NCBI GenBank assembly: GCA_051884915.1
Contig: JBJEWF010000028.1
Span: 14,599-78,598, forward strand
Reading direction: 5' to 3'
Length of the DNA stretch: 64,000 nt
From: RUG572 sp051884915
Lineage (GTDB): Bacteria > Verrucomicrobiota > Kiritimatiellia > RFP12 > UBA1067
Numbering within the stretch: position 1 is the first letter of the stretch; every line of letters starts with the position of its first letter. The translations under genes and the position numbers were made by a program. The notes under the pieces are model-generated. The model saw nothing but the letters and a program-made list of their open reading frames with translations. It ran no database searches and had not been told where the DNA came from. Positions 42,905 through 51,790 of this stretch are shown here, piece after piece.

Positions 42905-44701
42905 TCAGTCCCGCACGAGCCAGTCCTCGGCGGAGACGGTGACGCCGTCGACGGCGACGGGCGTCCGGTTGTAGTTGACGTAGATCCGCGTCCGGTTCGA
43001 GTAGGTCGTCCGGAAGACGCCCGGAGCCAGCTCGTCATGCCCGTCCATGTAGACGTACTGCAGCTTCCACACCTTCTGGTAGGCGTCCACGCCGCGCTTG
43101 ACGTGGGCGACGGACCGGACGAGCTGTTCGTCGGTCCCGCATTCCAGATCGACGTCGCCCATCCAGTTCGCGCCCTTGCCCGGCGTGAGGAAGTTCGCGT
43201 AGAAATAGAAACTCGGCCGCCCTCCGAACTCGATCGTCTTCAGTTCGCTCGGCCGCCCCTTGATCTGGGCGTTGACCGTCGTCGTGTAGGGGTTGGAGAG
43301 GATGATGCCGTTGTAGACGAGCTGGAACATCGGCACCAGACGGTCGACCAGACCGGCGTACGTGGACTCCTCGAACGGCCGCGCGAACGAGACGTAGAGC
43401 ACGTAGTCGAGCTGGCCCGCGTTCTGGTCGAAGGACCCTTCGCTCGAAATGCCGCCAAACGTGTCGCGCCCCAGCTGCAGGATGTGGCTGACATACGCGG
43501 CGCTCTCGCGCTCGTTCAACGGGTGGCGCGGATCCGGACAGGCCTCCGCGCCCACGCAGCTGTAGACGTCCAGATAGTGGAGGCCCCTGAAACCCAGCGC
43601 CCGGACCATCGGCATCTGCTGGAGGGCGAAGCGCTCGTAGGCGCGCTTGGGGCAGATCGTGTACATGCGGCCGCCGCCCCAGGTCGTCTTGCCGCGCCGA
43701 AGCGTTCCGTCGGCGTTCTTCTCGCGGATGTATTCGGCATCCCAGGCGTCGGCGATCAGATAGGCGTCGCGGTGGTTGCAGTGCGCCACCACCTGATAGC
43801 CCAGATCCTGCGCGTGGCGGATGGCCGCCTTCAGCTTGTCCTCGCCGCCCAGCGCCGGCTCCACGGGAAAGATCTGCGGCCAGCGGCCGTCATGCCCGCC
43901 CACGTTCCAGCCCACAAGGCAGAACTCGGCGCCGCCGATGCCCTGGCGCTTGAATTCGTCCGCGATCTGCCGGAACCGGTCGAACGTGACGACCGGCTTC
44001 ACGGGCGGCTCGTTCTTGACCGTCTGCTCGGGTTCCGGACTCGGAACGGGCTTCCACGCATGGCGCACGCGGATCTCCGGCCATTGCGCGGCATACTCCA
44101 GCAGCGGCTGCGCCTTGATCCGTTCGGCCAGCGGCACGACCGCCTTGCGCGCCAGCTGGTACGCCCGGTAGGCGCGCGCCATGCCCGCATACGTGGCGTC
44201 CGCTTCCGCCAGCCGGATGAAATCGACGGCGGGATCCTCGTAGACGTTGCCGTCCATGTTGAAATCCCAGGCCATCGAAAGCACGTATTCGCCCTTCTTC
44301 AATTCGGCCGTGACGGAAAAGTTGTAGGGCATCCCCTTCACGATGGCCACCCAGGACTCCTGCGGCGTCTTGAGCCCGAAAAACGCCATCTGCGAACGCC
44401 CGATGCGGCGCACGCCGTCCTTCGCCCGCGGCCGGAACGTGCCCAGCTCGCCATTGCCGTTGACCCAATAGCCGTCCGTGCCGGCCGGGATGGGCGAACC
44501 CGGACAGACGATCCGGATCGACTTGACGCGCGCCGGAAGCGCACGCCGGTCCATCCGGAACGACCGGCGGCCGTCCGCCTCGCGCAAGGCAACCGCCCGG
44601 GACGTCCCGGCGCCGTCCACCGTTGCGATGTCGACCATCACCTCGGCCGCAGCGCCTGTCCAGCATACGGCCGCCATCAACACGTTCGCCCAGATTCTCA
44701 T
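42905..44701 (-). CDS. Secreted DUF5696-like TIM-barrel protein, putative glycoside hydrolase
   Basis: 598 residues. Signal peptide MRIWANVLMAAVCWTGAAA, N-terminal beta domain with DGYWVNGNGELGTF, linker helix GMARAYRAYQLARKAV, then a barrel with GWNVGGHDG, VAHCNHRDAY, GFRGLHYLDVYSCVGAEAC and GGISSEGSFDQ, where acidic residues Asp (LHYLD) and Glu (SSEG) are candidates for catalysis. It is a full-length paralogue of the truncated protein at 1-1204. Endo-glycosidase action on host or algal glycans is inference. The ATG at 44701 is only six bases after a TATAAT -10, giving a leaderless message. It follows two tRNA genes and precedes the DUF362 gene. Confidence 0.8.
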   Translation of the reverse strand: MRIWANVLMAAVCWTGAAAEVMVDIATVDGAGTSRAVALREADGRRSFRMDRRALPARVKSIRIVCPGSPIPAGTDGYWVNGNGELGTFRPRAKDGVRRIGRSQMAFFGLKTPQESWVAIVKGMPYNFSVTAELKKGEYVLSMAWDFNMDGNVYEDPAVDFIRLAEADATYAGMARAYRAYQLARKAVVPLAERIKAQPLLEYAAQWPEIRVRHAWKPVPSPEPEQTVKNEPPVKPVVTFDRFRQIADEFKRQGIGGAEFCLVGWNVGGHDGRWPQIFPVEPALGGEDKLKAAIRHAQDLGYQVVAHCNHRDAYLIADAWDAEYIREKNADGTLRRGKTTWGGGRMYTICPKRAYERFALQQMPMVRALGFRGLHYLDVYSCVGAEACPDPRHPLNERESAAYVSHILQLGRDTFGGISSEGSFDQNAGQLDYVLYVSFARPFEESTYAGLVDRLVPMFQLVYNGIILSNPYTTTVNAQIKGRPSELKTIEFGGRPSFYFYANFLTPGKGANWMGDVDLECGTDEQLVRSVAHVKRGVDAYQKVWKLQYVYMDGHDELAPGVFRTTYSNRTRIYVNYNRTPVAVDGVTVSAEDWLVRD

Positions 44702-44707
44702 GGACCC

Positions 44708-44716
44708 ATTATAGCA
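44708..44716 (-). promoter_or_regulatory. Extended -10 promoter, leaderless start of DUF5696-like gene
   Basis: TGC-TATAAT after seven T on the minus strand, six bases before the ATG at 44701. No -35 is evident. Transcription should start at or next to the A of the start codon. Confidence 0.7.
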
Positions 44717-44752
44717 AAAAAAGACTCGACGCGTCCGCATCGAGTTTGAAAT

Positions 44753-44829
<77 letters not shown>

Positions 44830-44847
44830 ATCTGGTGCTTCCCGAAA

Positions 44848-44924
44848 TGGCGGGCCTGACAGGAGTCGAACCTACAACCCTCAGATTCGTAGTCTGATGC
44901 TCTATCCAGTTGAGCTACAGGCCC
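44848..44924 (-). tRNA. tRNA-Arg (ACG)
   Basis: 77 bases with encoded CCA. Acceptor GGGCCTG/CAGGCCC, anticodon stem TCAGA/TCTGA, loop CTACGAA, T arm with two wobble pairs. The ACG anticodon needs A34 deamination to read CGC. It lies 18 bases before the fMet tRNA and shares its promoter. Confidence 0.96.
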
Positions 44925-44942
44925 TTACGGAAAACGGCACTT

Positions 44943-44971
44943 ATTCTACCACACCTTCCGGACCTGCGCAA
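44943..44971 (-). promoter_or_regulatory. Promoter of the two tRNA genes
   Basis: TTGCGC (44971-44966), 17-base spacer, TAGAAT (44948-44943) with TGG before it. The -10 ends 18 bases before tRNA-Arg. Confidence 0.65.
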
Positions 44972-45004
44972 GGGGGGATTTCGAGATTTTTCACTTTAGG
45001 CGGA

Positions 45005-45055
45005 AAGGGCAAAACAGCGGCAGCCGTTCCGCGAAAGAGGGACCGCATTGCCCTT
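45005..45055 (-). terminator. Long-stem structure after the DUF4838 gene
   Basis: Arms AAGGGCAA and TTGCCCTT (45005-45012 and 45048-45055) enclose a 35-base loop that can form a second GCGG/CCGC stem. It begins 42 bases past the DUF4838 stop. No T-run; a 3'-end or Rho-dependent site is plausible. Confidence 0.4.
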
Positions 45056-45096
45056 CCCGCCGCCGGCAGAGCCGGCCCTTCCGGCGCGCGGCCGTT

Positions 45097-47427
45097 TCAT
45101 TCCTGGACGCGGGAGATTTCGATCTTGTCGATCCAGATTCCGCGATGGGCCGCCGTGCCGTCCCGGTTGAATCGGCCGGGACCGATCCAGAAATAGTCGT
45201 CCGCGCCGGGCGTCCAGGTGCAGACGTCGTACCAGGCGTAGTCGTCGGACACCTGGGAGGTCTTCGGCTGGATGCCGCCGCGCCCCCTCTTCGCCACGGG
45301 GTCGTACACGCCGGCCCAGAAGGCCTCGCCCTCTGTCGCCTTCTCGCCCCGAAGCCGGACGCGGATCTTGAGCGTGGCCCCCGGATCGAAGCCGACCCGG
45401 CGGAGCGGGAACGTCGTGCACCACTCGTAATGCGTGTTCGACAGCTTGAGCGCCTTGCCGTCGGAAGCCTTGGGGTCGTCCACGAAGGTTCCCCACTCGC
45501 CGAGACGGGAGCAGTTCAGGAACGATTCCTGGAGTTCGCCCGCCAGCCGGTTCGTCAGCGCCGGCGGCAGTTCCTGCGCGGCGATCCGCTCCCACGCGTC
45601 CACCAGTTCCCCGTGGCGCTGGAGATTCTCGGCCAGGCGGATGTCCTTCGCCTCGGCCATACGCGCCAGCAGCGACCGGGCCAGCTGCCTGCGCAGGGCG
45701 AACGCGGCATCGCCGGCCGGGCGTTCGGACAGCCAGAGGTCCTTGACCTGCCGGCGCAGGCGTTCCAGCCGGACGTAATCCACGCCGAACGCGCCCATGC
45801 GCACGTTGTAGGCGCACACGGGATCGTCGCCCGCCGCCTGCGCGGCCTTCGCCCAGAGTTCCGCCGCGCGCGCCAGGAACGCATCCGGCAGGGCCGGGTT
45901 GTCCACGCCGTCGAAGATCCGCAGGGGGCGGTCCGTCGACGCGGACGAATACGTCCGCTGCCGTTCGTGCAATTCGTCGAAATAGGCCCTGACGTGCGGC
46001 GCGCCCTTGCCGTAGTAGCCGCTGAAGAAATCCCGCAGCAGGTCCTCGGCCGGCAGTTCGGGATTCCACATCCACTTGGCGAGCAGCCAGGCTTTCAGTT
46101 CGGCGAAATCGCCGTGCCGTCCCTGGTAGGCCCCCTGCTCGAACAGCTCCTTCACGTTGTTGTCGCGGAAATACCGGATGTTGCCCTGCAGCGTCAGGAC
46201 ATTCGCGAACGGCATCGTGTAGTTGGCGAAGTCCGTCACGTAGTCCCAAACGTAGAGCTGGTCCGTCTGCGTCTTCCAGCCCTGGATGTCGGAGCAGAAC
46301 TTCACGTTCTGCGGATAGCCGCTGTCCGGCAGCGGCCGCGAGAAATCGCACTCGATCGTGCACAGGCACGGAACGACGTTGTGGCGCAGTTTCGTCTTCT
46401 TCGGCGGCTTGCGCGTGTACTGGTAGGCCAGCGTCTCGATGACCGCGTGGGGGAACTCCTTCTCCACGCGCGCGGCGACGGCGTTGACAAAACGGATCAT
46501 CGTCCCCGCGTGGCTTTCCTCCTCGTCGTCGACGGCCTTGCACGCCGCGCATTCGCAGTAGTTGTACCAGTCGTTCTGGCTGACGCCGTAGAACTTCGCG
46601 CCGGGGTCCTTGCGGATGCGCGCCAGGACGTTGGAGGTGACGATCTCCAGCACGTCCGGATTCGTCAGGCAGAGCTGCGAGCGGACCTTGAGCCGCTTGC
46701 CCCCGACTTCGCTGAAATACTCGGGATGCGCGTCAAAATACCGTCCGGGCGGCAGCAGCGTCTCGAACGTGTGGCAGCTGCCGAGCCCCCCGCCAAAGCG
46801 GAACGAGTCGCCGCCGAACTTCTCCGGCACGGGCGCGCAGTGGTTGTATCCGTTGACGCGCAGGCGGGCGGAGAACTCCCGATGGACGTTCATGTCGTAC
46901 CAGAACGGCTCGCGCATCCGGAAGGCGGGAATCTGGACGTCGGCGTAGTCCGCCGGGACGACGAGCGACTTCCGCGCGGGGATCCGGGAGCACCACGACG
47001 CATACCAGCCGCAGCCGCCAAAGCGTTCCAGAATCTCGTAGACGCCGTAGAGAACGCCCCGTTTCCGCGATCCCAGCACCACGAGATGGCGGCCTTTCGC
47101 CGTGAGGCAGAACCCGTCCTCGCCCAGCTTGGCCAGCGCCCCCGCGCAGTCCTTCACGCCCAGGACCTTCGCCGTGTGGGCCGTCGCCCCCAGGAGAATC
47201 GCCCGCGGCGGCATGGGCGCGCCGTCCGGAACGATGGGGAGCTTCACGCCCGTCAGCCGCTCCGTGAAATCGCGGAGTTCCTCCGCCGCGTAGCGCTCGG
47301 ACGCCGAGGCCTTCGCGGGAACGACGATCGTGTAGGCGGGGGCTTGTCCCCGCACCGCCAGCTTGAGATCCGCCGCCGCGGATCCGGACAGGCCAAGCGC
47401 CAGCGCGATGACGAACAGGTTTCTCAT
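45097..47427 (-). CDS. Secreted DUF4838 protein, alpha-glucuronidase-like fold
   Basis: 776 residues. Signal peptide MRNLFVIALALGLSGSAAA. Residues 30-150 resemble the GH67/GH20-type N-terminal alpha/beta domain (SERYAAEELRDFTERLTG, RGVLYGVYEILERFGG). The central DUF4838 barrel includes FYGVSQNDWYNYCECAACK, typical of the family, and NVVPCLCTIECDFSRPL. The C-terminal 150 residues form a jelly-roll-like domain ending in GIWIDKIEISR. Such proteins are frequent in glycan-degrading Bacteroidetes and Lentisphaerota, yet the reaction is not established. ATG at 47427; I see no ribosome site or promoter directly upstream. Confidence 0.82.
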   Translation of the reverse strand: MRNLFVIALALGLSGSAAADLKLAVRGQAPAYTIVVPAKASASERYAAEELRDFTERLTGVKLPIVPDGAPMPPRAILLGATAHTAKVLGVKDCAGALAKLGEDGFCLTAKGRHLVVLGSRKRGVLYGVYEILERFGGCGWYASWCSRIPARKSLVVPADYADVQIPAFRMREPFWYDMNVHREFSARLRVNGYNHCAPVPEKFGGDSFRFGGGLGSCHTFETLLPPGRYFDAHPEYFSEVGGKRLKVRSQLCLTNPDVLEIVTSNVLARIRKDPGAKFYGVSQNDWYNYCECAACKAVDDEEESHAGTMIRFVNAVAARVEKEFPHAVIETLAYQYTRKPPKKTKLRHNVVPCLCTIECDFSRPLPDSGYPQNVKFCSDIQGWKTQTDQLYVWDYVTDFANYTMPFANVLTLQGNIRYFRDNNVKELFEQGAYQGRHGDFAELKAWLLAKWMWNPELPAEDLLRDFFSGYYGKGAPHVRAYFDELHERQRTYSSASTDRPLRIFDGVDNPALPDAFLARAAELWAKAAQAAGDDPVCAYNVRMGAFGVDYVRLERLRRQVKDLWLSERPAGDAAFALRRQLARSLLARMAEAKDIRLAENLQRHGELVDAWERIAAQELPPALTNRLAGELQESFLNCSRLGEWGTFVDDPKASDGKALKLSNTHYEWCTTFPLRRVGFDPGATLKIRVRLRGEKATEGEAFWAGVYDPVAKRGRGGIQPKTSQVSDDYAWYDVCTWTPGADDYFWIGPGRFNRDGTAAHRGIWIDKIEISRVQE

Positions 47428-47448
47428 GGTCGGATTCCGGCATGACGC

Positions 47449-47487
47449 GACGTCCGGCTAAACGGGAGATCCGCCCGGCCGGACGTC
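47449..47487 (-). terminator. GC-rich hairpin after the porin gene
   Basis: Perfect ten-base arms GACGTCCGGC and GCCGGACGTC (47449-47458 and 47478-47487) with a 19-base loop, 24 bases past the porin stop. There is no T-run. Likely the transcript end of the porin unit. Confidence 0.5.
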
Positions 47488-47511
47488 CAACGCCGATTCA
47501 TCCGCGTGCGC

Positions 47512-48483
47512 TCAGAAGCTGAGCGTCGCGTTCACGCCGCCCCAGACGAGCTGGTTGCGGTTGTCGTGGCCGCCCGTCATCCAACGCTCGTGGCGGAGCG
47601 AATGGGAGGGGATCCAGGTGTAGTTGATCTTCGCGCCCAGCGAGAAGTAGTCCGTCACCGCCCAGGAGAGGGCCAGCGTCTGCGTCCAGTCCGTCATCTC
47701 GACGCCGTAGTTGTCGCGCGAGCTGTCGCGGTAGCCGGCAATCTGGCTGCGGGTGAATTCGTGGTCGCCCACGCCCAGCGCCGACTTCGGCGTCAGCGTG
47801 ACCGTGTCCGTGATCTCGAAGCCGTGCTTGACCGAGAAGCGGAAATACGCGCGCGACGGGTCCTTGCCGTGCGCCGTGGAGTAGTTCCAGAAGACTTCCG
47901 CGCCCGGGGTGAGGTACTTGTTGTTGTAGAACACGCCGGCCGTGAGATCGCTGCTGAGCGAACCGGCGTTGTGGCTTCCCGCGCCGTTCACGCCTTTCGT
48001 GCCGTTCTTGCCGTTGTACGGATAGTCGTACCAGTAGTGCCCGATCTCGAAATCGAAATCGCCGAACGACTTGGTGTAGCCGAGGTAGAAATCCTGTTCC
48101 TGGATCGAACCGCACTGGCGGCTGTTGTTGCCGTACGGCATGCGGTTGCGGCGGTCCGTCAGATCGAAGGACGCCCAGTAGTTGAAGTAGATGCCGCCGA
48201 ACTCCTCGGTGTTGTAGCCGATCGAGACGGACGGCTGCCACACGGGATTGTCGTCCAGGATGATGCCGCGCCACACGTAGTCGCTGAGGATGTCCACGCC
48301 GGCCTCGGCCCAGAGGCCCGCGCCGGAGTCGTCCACTTCCTCGATGGCCTCGCCATCGGCCTTGGCCGTGTCGGCCGCAGCCGCGTCGGTCTTTGCCGTG
48401 CCGGCCGGAGCCGATGCCGTCTTCTCTTCCGCGAACACGCAGAATGCCGTCGCGGCGAATGCTGTAATGAGCAGTTTTTTCAT
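47512..48483 (-). CDS. TorF-family putative outer-membrane porin
   Basis: 323 residues. Signal peptide MKKLLITAFAATAFCVFA, an Ala/Asp/Lys-rich linker (about 20-52), then SDYVWRGI (67-74), the hallmark of the TIGR02001/TorF family, followed by alternating aromatic beta strands and a C-terminal phenylalanine as required by the Bam machinery. A small-solute channel is likely; specificity unknown. It follows the amino-acid permease by 57 bases, so it may serve that uptake system. Confidence 0.82.
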   Translation of the reverse strand: MKKLLITAFAATAFCVFAEEKTASAPAGTAKTDAAAADTAKADGEAIEEVDDSGAGLWAEAGVDILSDYVWRGIILDDNPVWQPSVSIGYNTEEFGGIYFNYWASFDLTDRRNRMPYGNNSRQCGSIQEQDFYLGYTKSFGDFDFEIGHYWYDYPYNGKNGTKGVNGAGSHNAGSLSSDLTAGVFYNNKYLTPGAEVFWNYSTAHGKDPSRAYFRFSVKHGFEITDTVTLTPKSALGVGDHEFTRSQIAGYRDSSRDNYGVEMTDWTQTLALSWAVTDYFSLGAKINYTWIPSHSLRHERWMTGGHDNRNQLVWGGVNATLSF

Positions 48484-48540
48484 CTGATTTTATCCACTTT
48501 CCTTTTTTTGACCCGACCAATGCCGGAAATCGTCGACCGT

Positions 48541-49191
48541 TCAACCGTCGTACGCAAACCTCTTTTCCGCAAGTCCCATGGCCTTTGCGACCAGCGCGTT
48601 GAACACGTAATAGAACACGCCGGCGGCGATCAGCGGCGTCATGGTGGTGTTCGCGCTCGACAGCTGCTTGGCGATCGTGAACATCTCCGTCACCGCAATG
48701 GTGAACGCCAGCGAGGTGTCCTTGACCAGGGTGATGACCTCGTTGCCCATGGCCGGCAGAACGCGCTTCACCGTCTGCGGGAAGACGACGCGCCAGAACG
48801 TCTCGCCGCGTCCCAGGCCCAGCGCCTTGGCGGCCTCCCACTGCCCCTTGTCGACCGAGAGGATGCCCCCGCGGTAGATCTCCGCGAAATAGGCCGCGTA
48901 GTTCAGGCCGAAGGCCAGGACCGTGGCCAGCAGACGCGGATACTTCGACAGCGGCAGTCCGAAGAAGATATAGGGCGCGAAATAGACGAAGATGATCTGC
49001 AGCATCAGCGGCGTGCCGCGGACAATCGAGATGTAGACGCCCGCGCCGGCCGACAGCAGGCGGTTCTTCGACATCCGGCCCAGCGCCAGCGGAATCCCCA
49101 ACGGCAACGCCAGGCACAGCGTCAGGGCGAAGATCTCCACCGAGACCAGCAGCCCCGGCAGCAGTTCCTTGACGATTTCGACCCCCGACAT
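48541..49191 (-). CDS. Polar amino-acid ABC transporter permease (second copy)
   Basis: 216 residues, five membrane helices. The EAA loop is GQWEAAKALGLGRGETFWRV (about 116-135) and the HisM/GlnP-type N-terminus is GLLVSVEIFALTL. It starts 16 bases after the second binding-protein gene. Together with the binding protein at 49208-49996 and the ATPase at 51791-52540 it forms an importer for a polar amino acid. Confidence 0.92.
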   Translation of the reverse strand: MSGVEIVKELLPGLLVSVEIFALTLCLALPLGIPLALGRMSKNRLLSAGAGVYISIVRGTPLMLQIIFVYFAPYIFFGLPLSKYPRLLATVLAFGLNYAAYFAEIYRGGILSVDKGQWEAAKALGLGRGETFWRVVFPQTVKRVLPAMGNEVITLVKDTSLAFTIAVTEMFTIAKQLSSANTTMTPLIAAGVFYYVFNALVAKAMGLAEKRFAYDG

Positions 49192-49207
49192 GCGCCCGCC
49201 CCGACTG

Positions 49208-49996
49208 TCACTTCCCCAGCAGCAGCGCGCCCGGCTCGATGCCGTACCGCCGGGCGATCCGCGCCATCGTGCCGTCGGCGGCCAGCGCCTTCACGCACGC
49301 TTCGACCTCGTCCTTCAGCGCGACGTTGCCCTTCTTGAAACCGATGCCGTAGGTTTCGGTCATCACGATCTCCGCCAGCAGCTCGAACTTGCCCGGCAGA
49401 TCGGCCATTTTCCGCCTGGCCACGCCCACGTCGAGCGCCACGGCGTCCACCGCGCCCATTTCGAGATCCATCACGGCCTGGTTGTAGTTCGGCATCACGA
49501 CGAGCGACTTGAACGTCTTGCCGAGCGCGGCGACCGCCGGCTTGCCCCCGTCCTTGCCCGCCAGCGCCTTCTGGACCGGCGTATCGGTCTGCACGCCCAC
49601 CAGTTTGCCCGCCAGGTCGGACAGTTTCCGGATCGGCGAGCCGCGCTTGACCAGGACGACCTGCGAGTTGTCCACGTACAGAACCGACCAGGTGTAGCCG
49701 TTCTCGCGCCCCTGCATCGTGAATCCGTTCCAGATGCAGTCGATGGCGCCGGAGTTCAGCTCCATGTCCTTCGTGTCCCAATTGATGGGATTGGCGACGA
49801 ACGTCCAGCCCTTGCGCGCGCAGACCTCGCGGGCGAGATCGAGGTCGAAGCCCTTGTATTCGCCGCCCTGCTTGAACCCGTAGGGCGGGAAATCGGCGTC
49901 GAAGCCGACCGTCAGGGTCTTCCCGCCCGCAGAGCCGTCCGAACATCCGGCCAGCATCGCCAGCGCGGCCGCCAGCACCAGCAGCGATCTAGTCAT
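49208..49996 (-). CDS. Periplasmic amino-acid-binding lipoprotein (second copy)
   Basis: 262 residues. Lipobox LAGC at 15-18 after a hydrophobic leader shows a lipid anchor. The SBP family 3 fold is evident from LTVGFDADFPPYGFK (about 28-42), GFDLDLAREVC and the second-lobe LAGKLVGVQTDT. The ligand-binding Arg found in many members is not obvious. The ATG at 49996 overlaps the NhaC stop (ATGA), tying it to the antiporter. Confidence 0.9.
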   Translation of the reverse strand: MTRSLLVLAAALAMLAGCSDGSAGGKTLTVGFDADFPPYGFKQGGEYKGFDLDLAREVCARKGWTFVANPINWDTKDMELNSGAIDCIWNGFTMQGRENGYTWSVLYVDNSQVVLVKRGSPIRKLSDLAGKLVGVQTDTPVQKALAGKDGGKPAVAALGKTFKSLVVMPNYNQAVMDLEMGAVDAVALDVGVARRKMADLPGKFELLAEIVMTETYGIGFKKGNVALKDEVEACVKALAADGTMARIARRYGIEPGALLLGK

Positions 49997-51777
49997 TTCG
50001 AAGTCCTTCCGCTCAGGATGAACCGCAGCGCGAACAGCGCCGCCAGCATCAGCGCGACGGCCGCCGGCAGCGCAATCCACGCCGTTCCGGCGTACGGCGC
50101 CACGAGATAGCCCACGAAGGAGACGCCCGCCACGAGAAGCGCATAGGGCAGCTGGGTGTTGACGTGGACGACGTGGTTGCACTGGGCGCCCGCGCTTGCC
50201 ATGATCGTGGTGTCGGAAATGGGCGAGCAGTGGTCGCCGCACACGGCGCCGGCCATGCAGGCCGAAACGGCGATGATCGTCATGTCCGAACCGGGAATCG
50301 CCGCCAGCACAATCGGAATCAGGATGCCGAACGTGCCCCAGCTCGTCCCCGTCGAGAACGCCAGGACGACGGCGATCACGAAAATGATCGCCGGAAGGAA
50401 CATGCGGAGCGAGGCCGCCGGCCCGTTGATCAGATCGCTGACGAACACCTTCGCGCCCAGGGAGTCCGTCATCGTCTTCAGCGTCCAGGCGCAGCAGAGA
50501 ATCATGATCGCCGGCACCATCGCCTTGAAGCCTTCGGGGAAGGACTCCATGCAGTCCTTGAAGGAAATCACCCGGCGGCAGAGATAGAACGCCACGGCGA
50601 AAACGAGGGCGGCAATCGACCCCATCACGAGGCCGACCGAGGCGTCCGAGTCGGAGAAGGCCTTGACGAAACCGGGCTTGTCCGCGCCGAAGTAGCCGCC
50701 GGAATAGATCATGCCCACGATGCAGGCGAACACGAGGACGACCACGGGGATCAGGAGGTCGCAGACCTTGCCCCGCGCGTTGTGCGTCAACGGCTCGATC
50801 ACGCCCGTCAGGGCGCTCAGATCCGGTTCGCCCCGGAGAGCCGCCGTCTCGTACCCCCTCATCGGGCCGAAGTCCAGCTTCGTCAGGGCGACGAAGAACA
50901 TCGTCACGATTGTCAGAATCGCGTAGAAATTGTAGGGGATGGCGCTGATGAAGAGCGAGAAGCCGCTTTCGGCGCCGGCGCCCTTGGCGAAGCCGGCCAC
51001 GGCGGCGGCCCAGGACGAGATGGGCGCGACGATGCAGATCGGCGCCGCCGTCGCGTCGATCAGGTAGGCGAGTTTCGCCCGGGAGACGCCCTTCGCGTTC
51101 GTCACCGGGCGCATCACGCCGCCCACCGTCAGGCAGTTGAAGTAGTCGTCCACGAAGATGAGCATGCCCAGGACGATTGTCGCGATCTGCGCGCCGACGC
51201 GGCTCTTGATGTGCGTCTGCGCCCACCGGCCGAACGCCGCCGACGCGCCCGTCTTGTTCATCATCGCCACCAGCGAACCCAGCAGGACGAGGAAGAGGAC
51301 GATGCCGACGTTGTAGGCGCTGGCAATCGATTTCACGAAACCGTCCGTCATCACGTGGACCATCGTGCCCTCGAACGAAAAGCCGCTGTACAGCAGACCT
51401 CCCGCCACGATGCCCACGAAAAGCGACGAATAGACCTCCTTCGTGATCAAGGCGAGGAAGATGGCGAGAATCGGCGGAAAGACGGCCCACCACGAACCGA
51501 AGAACCGGTTCGAGGTCGCCCGGATCGTCGCCAGAGCCCGCGCCTCGTGCTCCAGAAAGGCCGGGTCGTGCTGCACGTTGTCCGCATAGGCGTCGATGTA
51601 GGCCTTCGCGCCCCCGACCTCGCCCTGCGCCTCGGCCGACGCCAGATCGTAGCGATTGGTCGAACCGTCAACGACCACCGCCACGGCAACCGGCGCCGGC
51701 GTCGCGGCCGCCGGCGCGCCGGCGGCCGCAGCGGACAGCGCGCCGCCAAGCGCAAGAACTGCCAGAAATCGTCTCAT
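49993..51777 (-). CDS. NhaC-family Na+/H+ antiporter with exported N-terminal domain
   Basis: 594 residues, larger than usual. MRRFLAVLALGGALSAAAAG is a signal-like start followed by about 90 polar residues (including YDLASAEAQGEVGGAKAYID) before the first transporter helix (about 115). The transporter part has FVDDYFNCLTVG (about 225-236), GTSWGTFGI and CGDHCSPISDTT, all typical of NhaC. It may exchange Na+ for H+ or, like some relatives, an organic solute. It lies between the shared ABC ATPase (13 bases) and the second binding protein (overlap), an unusual insertion. GGGAGGG precedes the ATG at 51777. Confidence 0.88.
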   Translation of the reverse strand: MRRFLAVLALGGALSAAAAGAPAAATPAPVAVAVVVDGSTNRYDLASAEAQGEVGGAKAYIDAYADNVQHDPAFLEHEARALATIRATSNRFFGSWWAVFPPILAIFLALITKEVYSSLFVGIVAGGLLYSGFSFEGTMVHVMTDGFVKSIASAYNVGIVLFLVLLGSLVAMMNKTGASAAFGRWAQTHIKSRVGAQIATIVLGMLIFVDDYFNCLTVGGVMRPVTNAKGVSRAKLAYLIDATAAPICIVAPISSWAAAVAGFAKGAGAESGFSLFISAIPYNFYAILTIVTMFFVALTKLDFGPMRGYETAALRGEPDLSALTGVIEPLTHNARGKVCDLLIPVVVLVFACIVGMIYSGGYFGADKPGFVKAFSDSDASVGLVMGSIAALVFAVAFYLCRRVISFKDCMESFPEGFKAMVPAIMILCCAWTLKTMTDSLGAKVFVSDLINGPAASLRMFLPAIIFVIAVVLAFSTGTSWGTFGILIPIVLAAIPGSDMTIIAVSACMAGAVCGDHCSPISDTTIMASAGAQCNHVVHVNTQLPYALLVAGVSFVGYLVAPYAGTAWIALPAAVALMLAALFALRFILSGRTSK

Positions 51778-51790
51778 CTTCCCTCCCCCG

